Origin: Blasia pusilla
Taxonomy: Eukaryota; Marchantiophyta; Marchantiopsida; Blasiales
DNA length: 64,000 bases
Direction of reading: 5' to 3'
NCBI GenBank assembly: GCA_050084515.1
Contig: CM114272.1
Span: forward strand, 52,328,001 to 52,392,000
Position 1 is the first letter of the stretch. The number at the start of each line of letters is the position of its first letter. The position numbers were made by a program, and so were the translations under genes. Below are positions 23,605 through 33,134 of this stretch, piece after piece. The notes below the pieces were generated by a model that saw only the letters and a program-made list of their open reading frames with translations, did no database searches and was not told where the DNA came from.

Positions 23605-24411
23605 CTAATGAATGCCTAACCCACTCGGGTATATGGTGTGTCCCAAGTACTCAATCTGCTCCTCAAAGAATCTGCACTTGCCTAGATGTAACTTCAGTCC
23701 ATGTAACTGCAATCGCCGAAACACCTCCTCCAAGTGTTGCTCATGCTCCTCAATCGAGGAACTGAAGATAAGAATATCATCTATGTAACATCGTACAAAA
23801 TCAAAGCCAGCCAGAATCCTATCCATCACTCTCTAAAACTCTGCATGGGCGTTCTTCAACCCAAATGGTAAGAACCGCCACTGATACAAGCTATCTCTCC
23901 TGAACCAATCTATCCCCCAGAATGTTGTATTCTCCCTATCCTCCAACCTGATAGGAAGCTGATGATAGCCAGCACGGAGATCTAAAGTACTGAAGATCTT
24001 TGCATGCCGTACCGCATCAAAGATCTCCTCAGGAGTAGGCATGGCGTACCGATTTGACCTCGTCTGTCGGTTGATAGGACGGTAATATCCACACATCCGC
24101 CTATCTGTCCAATTGCCATACATATCCTTCTTCGCCGGCATGACTGTGGTAGATGCATACTCCCCATGTGATAACCCCACAAGTCCTGCCTTCAACAAGT
24201 CCCGACTCTTGCTCTGAATCAAGGCTCGCTCCATATCAGAATACTTGTAGGATCGAAGAAAGATCGGCGTATCACTAGCCAACTCAATCCGTATCCCGGG
24301 ACCCTTCAGCGTACCCAAGTTTCTCATACTAAAGGCAAAACAACTGACATGCCCTCTCAGAAACCTATGAACTCGCCGTCGCTCTCCTCCTATCAACTTG
24401 AGACCTATCAC
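23605..24411 (-). pseudogene. Ty3/gypsy reverse transcriptase of element B
   Basis: The frame from 24411 carries SMRNLGTLKGPGIRIEL, YKYSDMERALIQSKSRDLL, TTVMPAKKDMYGNWTDRRM, STLDLRAGYHQLPIRL and QWRFLPFGLKNAHAEF. A single stop at about 23830 separates it from MMDRILAGFDFVRCYIDDIL, which holds the catalytic YIDD, and from GLKLHLGKCRFFEEQIEYLGHTIYP (thumb). RT copies element RNA to cDNA. Only one stop interrupts the RT core, so this is the best preserved pol in the window. The opposite-strand frame at 24349-24690 is a shadow. Confidence 0.9.
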
Positions 24412-24561
24412 ATGCTCCTAAGTTTCCATCGTGACCTCAATCGGAGAGGACGCAACCTCCGGCTTTTGTTGCTATGTAGCAACCCTAGCCACCTCCGCAG
24501 CAGCCACTCCACTCTGACCTCCTACACCATGCTCCACATCCAAAAAATGAACATGTGCTAC

Positions 24562-25675
24562 TCAAGCCGCCTTCGCACTCTCTGCTCGAACGACATCCCA
24601 GGAAGTCCATGGGTGCCTATCTCTCCTAGTCTCGCCCCCAGCCAAAGCCTGTACAGACCCTGTAGGCAATGGTCCAACTCGTGGATGTGACGGCATGGAT
24701 GACACTTGCATCCGTCTCTGCTGAGCCATACCTAGGCTGACTATCCATGTGAGACAGTCGAGGTCCATCGCTTGCCCCAACACCTGTCTCCGGGATGCCT
24801 CAGTCATCCCTGACACCGCCAGTAGTACCGGTTGTGAACCCCATGCCGCGCTCGCACTCATCTGCTATAGGCTCCTCCAATGCTCCGGTCACCTCATTCC
24901 AAATCATGCCTGGCCCTCCCTGACGAAAGGCATGGGATGCTGGGAAGCTCACCAACATAGGTAAGGCTGCCCTCAACTCCCCCACCCTATTGGCCATGGC
25001 CAACGGTGGTCTATCATCCCGTGTCACCACTTGAGATCGACGCCTTGAGCCCAAAATAGCATCCACTGTGAGATGTGGTGCTCTCTGGACTCCATCGTAT
25101 GCTCGACTCAATACCTCTGATGGTATCAGGTTCGTCCACCACAGTTGTAGATGATGGGCACGTGATCCAACTCTCGCCGCATCTAATAACACAACAGGTC
25201 CCAACCAGGACCTCACCTAATACACACTCGTCATCACACGTGCACGAGTGTCTCCCAACAATGACACGTTCTCCAAGATGTATGTTGGAGAACATGTCTG
25301 ACTCTCCTGCAAGTGTCGTACTACTCGCAGCATCTCCCAAAACATCCCTGGCCTCGGATCCTACAATCCAAATCCTCGGCCAGCTGATGAATGACCCTGA
25401 CATGGCCATCCAGCAATCACCACATGAATGGTGCCAACTCTATCCAGATCCTCCGCCCCCACCAAAGAGATGTCGGCGGGTAGTGTATGCTGATATCCCC
25501 GTATTGCAGATACCGGAAACAACTCAGGATATCTCTGGACCAATCTCGCCATGTGACATAATGATACTCGTCGAGCGGTCTCATCTCTCTCCACATAAAG
25601 GTATTGATGCACCCGTATGCCCGCCTGCAATACTGCAGCCAATCCGGTGCTAATCCCTCCGAAGAGATCTAACAC
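24562..25675 (-). pseudogene. Retroelement cytosine-5 DNA methyltransferase of element B, catalytic PCQ retained
   Basis: From 25675 the frame reads MLDLFGGISTGLAAVLQAGI (motif I), YVERDETARRV (motif II region), VVIAGWPCQGHSSAGRGFGL (motif IV with the catalytic Cys), a stop near 25361, then YILENVSLLGDTRARV (motif VI, ENV) and a second stop (CAG to TAG) at 25219-25217. The frame continues to GSRAHHLQLWWTNL (motif VIII) and GMGFTTGT. A one-base frame change near 24838 leads to VSGMTEASRRQVLGQAMDLD (motif X). All C5-methyltransferase landmarks are thus present in order over about 370 codons. The enzyme would transfer a methyl group from SAM to cytosine C5. Retrotransposon-borne C5-methyltransferases are known from charophyte gypsy elements and from dinoflagellates. 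The target-recognition segment between motifs VIII and IX holds LRAALPMLVSFPASHAFRQG. Confidence 0.9.
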
Positions 25676-25695
25676 CCTAACACCCTAACACCCTC
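25671..25695. repeat. Short CCCTAACA tandem repeat at the start of the element B methyltransferase
   Basis: Three copies of an 8-base unit CCCTAACA/ACACCCTA lie just upstream (minus strand) of the methyltransferase Met. Element E has the same flanking text (ctaatccctcc, agagatctaaca) up to its truncation point. The unit resembles, but is not, a plant telomere repeat. Confidence 0.85.
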
Positions 25696-25699
25696 CTCT

Positions 25700-26120
25700 G
25701 GGCACTGCCACACAACGGGTGTGGTATCCAATGGGGTCAACGTCTCCACTCCAAGAGCCTGATCGCCACGTGACTCTCGCTGCTCCGGGATAAAAGCATG
25801 ACTCCACGCGTGCCTCACGAGGTCGTCGGCACTCCTGTGTAGCTCTCGGGTCATACCTCACAATGGGAAGAGGTCTCGCCAACATGGGAAGAGACACCCG
25901 CCATGGCCTGTCTCTCCGTGGGACTATCCGCTACTGGGACATCCTCCACATGTGCGTTCCCTTCCAACAACTCTCATGGCCAGCTAACACTACATGTGAA
26001 AGCCTCCAATGTGGTCACAGACTCGCCTCATGATTGACCACCTCATCGCGCAAACTGCACGGGTAACTGACTCATCCGGCCGTCACCTGACCGCCACCGT
26101 GGCCGATAAGCAACGGTCTC
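25700..26120 (-). other. Linker between protease and methyltransferase in element B
   Basis: This segment lies between the end of the protease-like domain and the methyltransferase start. Frames such as 25854-25669 minus are open but show no recognised domain. The composition is that of the element. It is presumably part of the original polyprotein, now broken by stops. Confidence 0.4.
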
Positions 26121-26840
26121 CTACCATAAGTCTAGGATGAATCCTAGGGGATATAACATTGTACTCCCCACCAACACATCGTACGACTCAACTGGTGTCG
26201 TAATCGCACGTGTGCGTAGCATAGCACTATCCGTCGCATGCTCTGGCTGGACTCTCACAACTATCTCCTGTCGAGTCATATACTGTGTGGGTGACACATC
26301 TCCAATCCAGGTCTGTATCTGGAAGGGACAAGGCTCAATGTCGGCCTTCCGTAACCCCAACGCTAAACACGCCGCCTTCCCTAACATCAAGGGTTGCGCT
26401 CTTGAATCAAGTAGGACGCGCTGCGGGTGGTATAATGTCCCCGCCGGACTAACCAAGCAAAATACTCCAGCTTGGTTAACCAGTAACACGACTCCAAGTG
26501 TCACCACTGCTCGCTCTATGGCCGGTCGAGCTGGCATATCTACCAACTTTTCCGCCACCGCATGCCATGACTCTGTGGGGAACGTCTCGAGCACCGGCTC
26601 TAAGGCCAAGTCCACCACCTCCTCAACTACCTATGAACAAGAAGCAGTCATCTCTCCATGCTCACACAACGTGGCGGCCAACCGAATACCTCAGCTGGTC
26701 CAACTCCCAACGTCGCCAACTCTATGGCGGAAAATAGTGGAGTCTGACTCACTCTGGTGGCCACCTCCAACACTATGGTCGACATTGACTCCACTCGAGC
26801 CAACATACGAGTTGTCACTCCAACTCCTCATAACGTTGAC
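26121..26840 (-). pseudogene. Retropepsin-like aspartic protease region of element B
   Basis: The frame 26618-26121 contains VDMPARPAIERAV, then GTLYHPQRVLLDSRAQPLML, where the hydrophobic-hydrophobic-Asp context of a retropepsin active site is clear, followed by GKAACLALGLRKADIEPCPF and ESYDVLVGSTMLYPLGFILD near the C-terminus. The active-site triplet is Asp-Ser-Arg instead of Asp-Ser/Thr-Gly, so the catalytic Gly is lost. The frame upstream to about 26840 has stops but reads like the same polyprotein. The role in an active element is polyprotein cleavage. Confidence 0.8.
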
Positions 26841-27266
26841 GTAGGTGCGTGAGCTGTAGGCACTACTGGTCGTCGAGGCACCATCGATGGTGTGTGTAGT
26901 GCCTCCAACAATGTGAATGACTGTGGAACGCTGGCCTACCGCCCATCCGTCCCCTCTGGTGGGTCAATCTCAACTCCACCTCTCAATGGCTCGGTGCCTC
27001 TCGCAGCACCCCGAGTCACCACTGCAACTGCCTCAACCTGGGCTGCACTACACATAAATCCTATACTGGAGAGATCCTCACCCGGGTCAGGGTAAGAGGT
27101 AGAAGTTGGAGTCACACTAGCTGCTCGCAGCTCCGTGCCTTCCCTAAGTTGCATCATCTTCATGGCAATAATCCTCTGCTCCAACTGATCGATGCGTGAG
27201 AGAAGTGCCGGCTCTGATGCTCCTGCTCCATCTCCTCCGGCTGGTGGTGGTCCTCTACCACCACGT

Positions 27267-28570
27267 CTAGGAAGAACTCCCCGACCTCCTCCACAACGAC
27301 GCCCCAAGCCCTTGGCCTACCTCTGGACGTGCCCCTCGGCGAAGGTCAAAACATCTATCCCTAGTGTGACCATATCTGTGGCAATAGTCACACTGGTGCT
27401 GTGGTGGGGCCATCCTTTGTGGCTCTTGAGCAATCGGAGGCGCTGGTAGTCCTCTCCCATGCTGTGGGCAGTCTCTCTGCCTATGGGCCCCTCCACAAGT
27501 CCAACAAGACCACATCGGTCCCTGCTGGGCAACATATGTAGGTACGGGTCGTTGCCTCATAGGCTCACGGTACCCGCCCTGCTCTCTGGGCACACTGGCC
27601 CGCTCCCGAGGTATTGGTGCTCGCTGTGGCACTTGTGGGGTCACCGTCGCTTGTGGACCCGTCGACTCACGAGAAAATCCAGCAGTCACTTCCTGCTCCT
27701 CACTCATGTTGAGCTCAATACGCTCAGACAACTCAAAGACCACCTTCAATATGGGCTTCGCTTTGTGAATCAGCACCGCATCTCAAACTCTCCTCCGTAG
27801 TTCTCGGTCCAAAACCCCGTACCAATATTGGACTGACTACCCCTCAGTCACTCCATACGTAGCAATGATCAGCCTGTGAATGCCTGTGAATGCCTCTCTC
27901 AGACTCTCACCCGATCGTCGCTGAAAATCCTGTAGACTCTTCAGCTTGTCGGTGCGTACGCCCTAGTAGCTCTTCCCCAATTGTCGGAAGAACTCCATTG
28001 TGGGGCTGAAGCTGGGTGGCCCTCTACCACCAGAGGTCTCTGCCACATCGCGTGTCTCACTGCCCTCCTCTCCATCTAGTCTCCAAGCTGATGGTGTGGG
28101 TCTCTCTCCTCTCACAATCCCATCATATGCCTCGTGACCACTAGTGTACACATACCCTGGAGCCCAATACATCCTCCAAGCATCGATCTCTACTGAATAT
28201 AGTGATCAAAACTCCATGTAGTCATCCATCGGAGGACCCTCCAAGTGCTGGAACAACCCCTTCCATGCCATGAAAGGGTAGAACCGTGTCGGGGTCCGTA
28301 TCTCCTATAAGTCCCACCATGTGTCGAACTCTTGGATAAAATCATCTAAGTCGATGGTGCCCACTGCACCCGAGAAACGACGCATGCCCCGATGGCCCAT
28401 GTTGTCCATCTCCTGCCAAGTACTACTCTCTCTGTCTGCGATCTTATCACCAGACCTAGTGTCTAGTGATGACGATCCAACCACGGATGGATGTCAAGGT
28501 AGCTCCTCAATGGTAACCCCTCCGTATCTCACTCCACTCCGTGTCACACCACTACTACTGCTCGCACTAC
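27267..28570 (-). pseudogene. Ty3/gypsy gag of element B
   Basis: The 5' part (28570 to about 28170) has RRFSGAVGTIDLDDFIQEF, FQHLEGPPMDDYMEF and similar text, interrupted by stops. It then continues with MYWAPGYVYTSGHEAYDGIV (28172) and, from 27776, with SERIELNMSEEQEV. Two zinc knuckles follow: CWTCGGAHRQRDC (CX2CX3HX4C, one residue short) and the canonical CDYCHRYGHTRDRC. A Gly/Arg-rich tail and the coiled segment SRIDQLEQRIIAMK (27307-26936) precede the protease. It is related to gag of A and C but clearly divergent in the capsid part. Confidence 0.82.
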
Positions 28571-29670
28571 CCCGTTCTTCCTAACCTTGGAAGAACGTCG
28601 TGATGACAAACCCTGTCTCACCCGCTCAACCACTTAGACTCACCGAGAGTCTCCCACACTCCTCACTAGCTCGCCTATGCTAACATCAATCTCGTGATGA
28701 CATACACGGCCTCACGCACATTCAACACTCGGGCTCACCATGAGCCTCCCAATTGACTAACCTAACCTAGCGATACTCTCTCGGGTCATACACGCGACCC
28801 CTACTCGGCAACCGCCGTATATCCACCAACATGCTACACATGAATAGAATCTACACTCGTCACCATCATTGCATCCACCTAGCACCAGCTACTACCCGAT
28901 ACCCAGCACTCTCAATCACACACGACAAGTGCGGGAAAAGGGACTCAAATGGGTAACCTGATCACGCCCTCCAACCTACTGCACCATCAACATGCACTCC
29001 TCCATGTGATATGACAACCTCCGCAACATAACACTCTCCTCGACCAACACGTCGATCCTCCCGTCAATAGATGCGGACAACTTGTCGGCATCATGCGCAC
29101 TGCCCCTCCACCGTCAACTCTCGCAACGCCCTGTCGCGCCCCAAAAACATCATGTCGCACAAACCTCTCCGTCCATCCCCATACGCGGCATGTAACCTGA
29201 CTCACCCTGGTTGGCTCCCAATCATGTCTTCCCTTCCGACTACGTCCGACTTTACCACATCACTCCCGCCAACTATGGTACCATGTCACACTGCGCTACC
29301 ACGTTCAACCCCTACAACTCCACCACATTCGGTCCTACCACGTTGGAGGGGAGGAAGGGGGGGCGTGCGCCGTCCGCACCCGTCGCCGACTGTCACCCTA
29401 ACCGTAGCCTTCGTGACCTAGGTGCCCTTTACTTGACAGCCCCCCGGTGGCTGCAAGCCCTAACTCTCCTTCCTGCTAAATCCCGACATTCCTGCTATTA
29501 GATGACGCTATACGTGCCGTCACAACCTGCGCTACACAGTGTTGCTATCCCCCATCAATCCCCACCAGCAAAATCTGAGAAAAACGGACAGCGCGTCCTC
29601 CCACGGCCTTCGAACTGAAAAATGACAAATACGATGCCAACCAACGTCTCCACGGGCTCCCGACCAAGGC
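28571..29670 (-). other. 5' leader of element B
   Basis: About 1.1 kb between the LTR and gag of element B is GC-richer and free of recognised coding motifs. The short frames 29071-29421 plus and 29545-29826 minus have no family features. A long leader is also present in elements A and C. Confidence 0.55.
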
Positions 29671-30206
29671 AACTCGCTTGCCTACCTGCAAACAACGAAT
29701 TCCCACCAGCCCCCTGACATCTTTCTCATGTAAAAATAAAGAGTAGTAAAAACGGCACACGCGGCCTAAAACTCCACTCCTCAATCTAAATCGACATATT
29801 GAGCCTCGTCCCCCCTGTGCTCTCAAGGAATCCGGACGCTAGCACCCTAGTCCTATCTCACACACATACAAGGGAAGGGATATGCTCCAACGGCCCAAGA
29901 TGAGAAAGATGGCTTAGGAAAGTCACCTTCCTCTCTTATATAAGGTTGGGAAGAGCCAAAAGGCTCTTCCCCTAAAAATAGCCCTCCCCTTGGTAACCTA
30001 CGCGCACACGTTACCAAGGGCGGATGACCTGGTCAACAAGTCACCCGGTTGTGAAAGACCTCAACATGAAAGTTGTGAGAAACGACGTTCCTGACACAAT
30101 GGACCTATCTTCAACCTCATCTAACACCGTGGGACAAAGTTACACTCAAGATAGTCCGCTGGCTCCTACGCCCTATCCACGATAGATCTCTGCCTATCGG
30201 CTACTC
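29671..30206 (-). repeat. 5' LTR of element B
   Basis: It starts TGTCACATATGAGTAGCC on the minus strand at 30206, abutting the interrupted gag of element C, and ends near 29671. It matches 2301-2836 almost throughout. It holds a TATATAAG-type box on the minus strand near 29940 and the GGGAAGAGCC hairpin near 29947-29971, which likely form the promoter and a leader structure. The 3' end does not show a clear CA, so the end is approximate. Confidence 0.75.
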
Positions 30207-31012
30207 ATATGTGACATCGCATACCATGACTGGAAAGCCTAAGCCTTTGTCATTCCCTTAGTGACGTTGATCAACCAACACAAGCGAGTGTAAGCCTCAC
30301 GCAAACTCTCACCCATGCGCCTCTCGAAGTCGTGGATGCTCTGCAACTTCTCCGTACGTACCCCGTGGTAGCTCGCCCTCAACTCACCAAAGAACTCAAC
30401 CACAGGGTTGAACCTAGGACAAACGCGACTAGATGATGCAATTGCTCCCGTGCAAGTGACCCCTCCTAAAATGTCACTAGTGGAAGACGAAGTAGCCTCT
30501 CGTGACTCCTCCTCCTCATCTGGGAACGGCTCCGTCCATGACACATAGTGTGGGTCGTTGTAGAGTCGCCATGCCTCAATCTCTTGGGCATATCTGTGGG
30601 AGAACTCATGGTAATCGTCCATGGGCGCCCCCTCTAAATGATGGAACATACCGTTCCATGCTCTAAACGGGTTGAAGTCTCTAGAGTTCCTAGCACGTTG
30701 TGAGTCACACCAACTCCTAAACTCCACTATGAAATTGTGCAACTCAATCATGCCTACTGCACCTGAAAACCTACGCGGTCCTCTTCCCCGATCGTCCATC
30801 TCGTACGCCCAACTAGTAGGACCACTCACAATGTGTGGCGATGTGCTCACAAACTCCTCTACACCCTCCCCCTCATCCGACGATGACACACAAGGAGGTG
30901 GAGGTGGTCCATCACGTGGAGACCCTCGAAACCTCGCACCACTCCGGGTAAACCCTCCAGAGCTACTCTCCGGTCCACTACCTCGCCTCTCAAAATCCTG
31001 AAAGGACGCCGT
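30207..31012 (-). pseudogene. 5' part of gag of element C
   Basis: The expected start codon reads ACG (31012-31010) where element A has ATG. The frame then stays open to about 30239 and reads ASFQDFERRGSGPESSSGGF, VSTSPHIVSGPTSWAYEMDD, MFHHLEGAPMDDYHEF and ESLREAYTRLCWLINVT, all closely matching A. It is cut in the conserved SWY motif by LTR B. The lost start, the truncation and a stop just before the junction make it inactive. Confidence 0.85.
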
Positions 31013-33134
31013 GATGGCCCTTGTGCCCCGCCCCTCTCACACGATCACTCTCAACCTCGTGAGTAATCCCTCAATCACTCATCCCAAATATGTGGCACTC
31101 GATCTATACTCTCCCTCCCCGAGACGTGTAACGTGCGGCAACAAGCGGCGTGGTGCGGCAAATCGACCAAGCTATCATCTCATCGACAACCTACCCTCAA
31201 CTCCGGACATCCCACACAGGTCTATGTCTCCTAAGCCACATACATAAATGATGCTCTCAACATCCACACAACCCAATATCCCCAAATAAACTACCCAAAT
31301 CCCAGAATCCCTCAAGCGTGCAGGGTAAAGGACCATAATGGGTAACCTGAACACATGTCGATGTCGCTCCTCATCAATTGCAAATCTCAACCCCAACTCG
31401 GTCATGGAGACAACTCCTCCAATCAGCAAGTCATACTCCTCCCATACTGACGCTGCTCAAAACTCATCGATAGACAGTGCGGTTCCAGCGGAACAATGTG
31501 GCGTTGCAGGCAGCACGGAACGGCTATAAACGGCACGGCCCTCGATGGTGGGATGCGGCACTTGGCGGCATACCCTCCTCAATCAACAATAAACCCACAC
31601 TTTGCTCCACAATGACGGTGTGGCTCCATGATCGAGATGGTACGGTGCGGCCACGAGCGGCACGGCGCGGCAATCGGCGGCGCGTTGCGGCTACGGGCGT
31701 CACAGCACGGTACTCGGTCGTCGTCGAGCGGCTACCAATCACAACATAGCAACATGAAATCAAAACTCAAACACCATAACCAGAGGACATCTGCCTTCAC
31801 TGGTTGACGATGAAACTTTGATGACGGTGGCGGCCAAAATAAAATATGTGGTGGCGACGCAAGTCAGAGAATCAACGAACGTCGTGGAAGACCCTCCACT
31901 CTGTAATGGCGACAATGGCAACCAAAGGATGGACAACGGCCGAATGCGGCTTTGCGCAACGCTGGGCAACGGCAACGGCCGACGGTGACGGTGACGGTTG
32001 ACGGTGATGGTTGACCATTGACAGTGACGGTGACTATGACGACGACGGCCGCCGCCGGCGTGGCGGCTGGTTTAGGGTTTGAACAATTGAACCCTAAAAA
32101 ATTCCTAGCAATGGAAATTTTGCAAGATTGACCATAACTTTTTACTCGCAACTCCAAATTGTGCAACGTTTGTTGCACAACGTGCACAGCTTCACAATCT
32201 ACAATGATGTTAAAAGATATTTGGAATTGGACATTCGAGTAAAAACTGACAGGGATTGTTGTAAAGCCCAATGTCTCTTTCTCTTACACAAAATTTGGCA
32301 GCGCTTCCGCACTGATTTCTTCCAACCTAAATGTAAAACCTGTACAAATACAAATCAGAAAGCTACATGGTGCTCCCAAGAGCATCAGCATGGGGCAATC
32401 CGCCCCCATAATAAATCCCTATCAGAAATTGGGCAGCGCTTCCGCGCGCCACTCTTCCACACGAAAAATCGGCAAATACAAAGAACAATCAAAGCAGCCC
32501 TTGCTCTAGTGAGCACTCCCATGAGCCGCTGAACGGGGAACACGGTCCCCAACTTGCAAAAACAGTGAGTGACTAGCGAGCTCCCCCATGAAGCTCTCTC
32601 ACTCTCTCATTCTCTCTTTGTAAAGTAAGATCCAATCTCTCTCTACACCATCTCACACCGTAGCTCTCAAAGGTGTGCACTCTCTCTCGTGTCAAACCAA
32701 ACCCACTCTCCTAATGAGAGGTTTGGGTTACACTCATAAGGCAAGGGACCATATCTCCGTCGCCTCATACCAAGAGGTTCAACAAAGAGAGAATGAGCTC
32801 TCAAGCTCTCTCTCCTTGAGGTATATCCCTCCCCTCTCCCAAGCTCTCTCCATGGTAACCTATTCTCCCAAGTCACCTCCTTGGCTCTTGACCTGATGTA
32901 GGAGGTTAAGGGTCCCTTACCAAAAATATAAAGTCAATCATATACTCAAAATGGTACTTACCTAAAATAGTAAGTTTCTCAATATGGCTCCAAATGAGCT
33001 GAAATGAAAGGGAAACTTGCTCTCTCAGGTTTCTCGGGGCCTCAACATGTCAACCTCGACCTCTTGGGCCTGTCCTCCACTACTCGTGCAGACGCTGTGC
33101 TAGATCCCACCGATCTATCCTAACAATCGTGACA
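31013..33134 (-). repeat. LTR plus 5' leader of element C
   Basis: Inverted counterpart of 17677-19798. The two copies differ by scattered substitutions and small indels. Open frames such as 32128-32532 plus and 32667-32876 minus mirror frames in A and have no protein family features. The TGTCAC start is shared with A and with LTR B, which suggests related LTR ends. Confidence 0.75.

Larger units (their letters stand above)
23221..30206 (-). mobile_element. Ty3/gypsy element B with captured DNA methyltransferase
   Basis: On the minus strand the order is LTR (30206 to about 29671), an approximately 1 kb leader, gag (about 28570-27267), protease (about 26840-26121), linker, cytosine-5 methyltransferase (25675-24562), RT (24411-23605) and the start of RNase H (23562 to about 23223). 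Integrase and a 3' LTR are missing. Its LTR begins TGTCACAT at 30206, exactly where gag of element C is interrupted, so B is nested in C. Stops and frameshifts show that it is inactive. The methyltransferase lies between protease and RT, as in element E. Confidence 0.88.
30207..33134 (-). mobile_element. Ty3/gypsy element C: LTR/leader and 5' gag, interrupted by element B
   Basis: On the minus strand it begins TGTCACGATTG at 33134 and matches element A (17677-20594) in reverse order over about 2.9 kb. It includes the GA-rich part, the CGCCGCC-rich part and gag. It stops at 30207, where LTR B begins. Downstream gag, protease and pol of C are not found on the other side of B. Confidence 0.85.

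Noticed and set aside
25014-25653. 131-codon minus and 192-codon plus frames over the methyltransferase
   Set aside because: They are in other frames from the methyltransferase motifs. The frame with C5-methyltransferase motifs is the real one.
25671-25695. Interstitial telomere
   Set aside because: The unit is CCCTAACA (8 bases, three copies), not the plant CCCTAAA repeat, and is too short.
2301-30206. Pairing 2301-2836 and 29671-30206 as the two LTRs of one 28-kb element
   Set aside because: The interval contains unrelated DNA (a LINE-like fragment, a host exon, other gypsy elements), and element B is explained by its own 5' LTR alone. A separate solo LTR is simpler.
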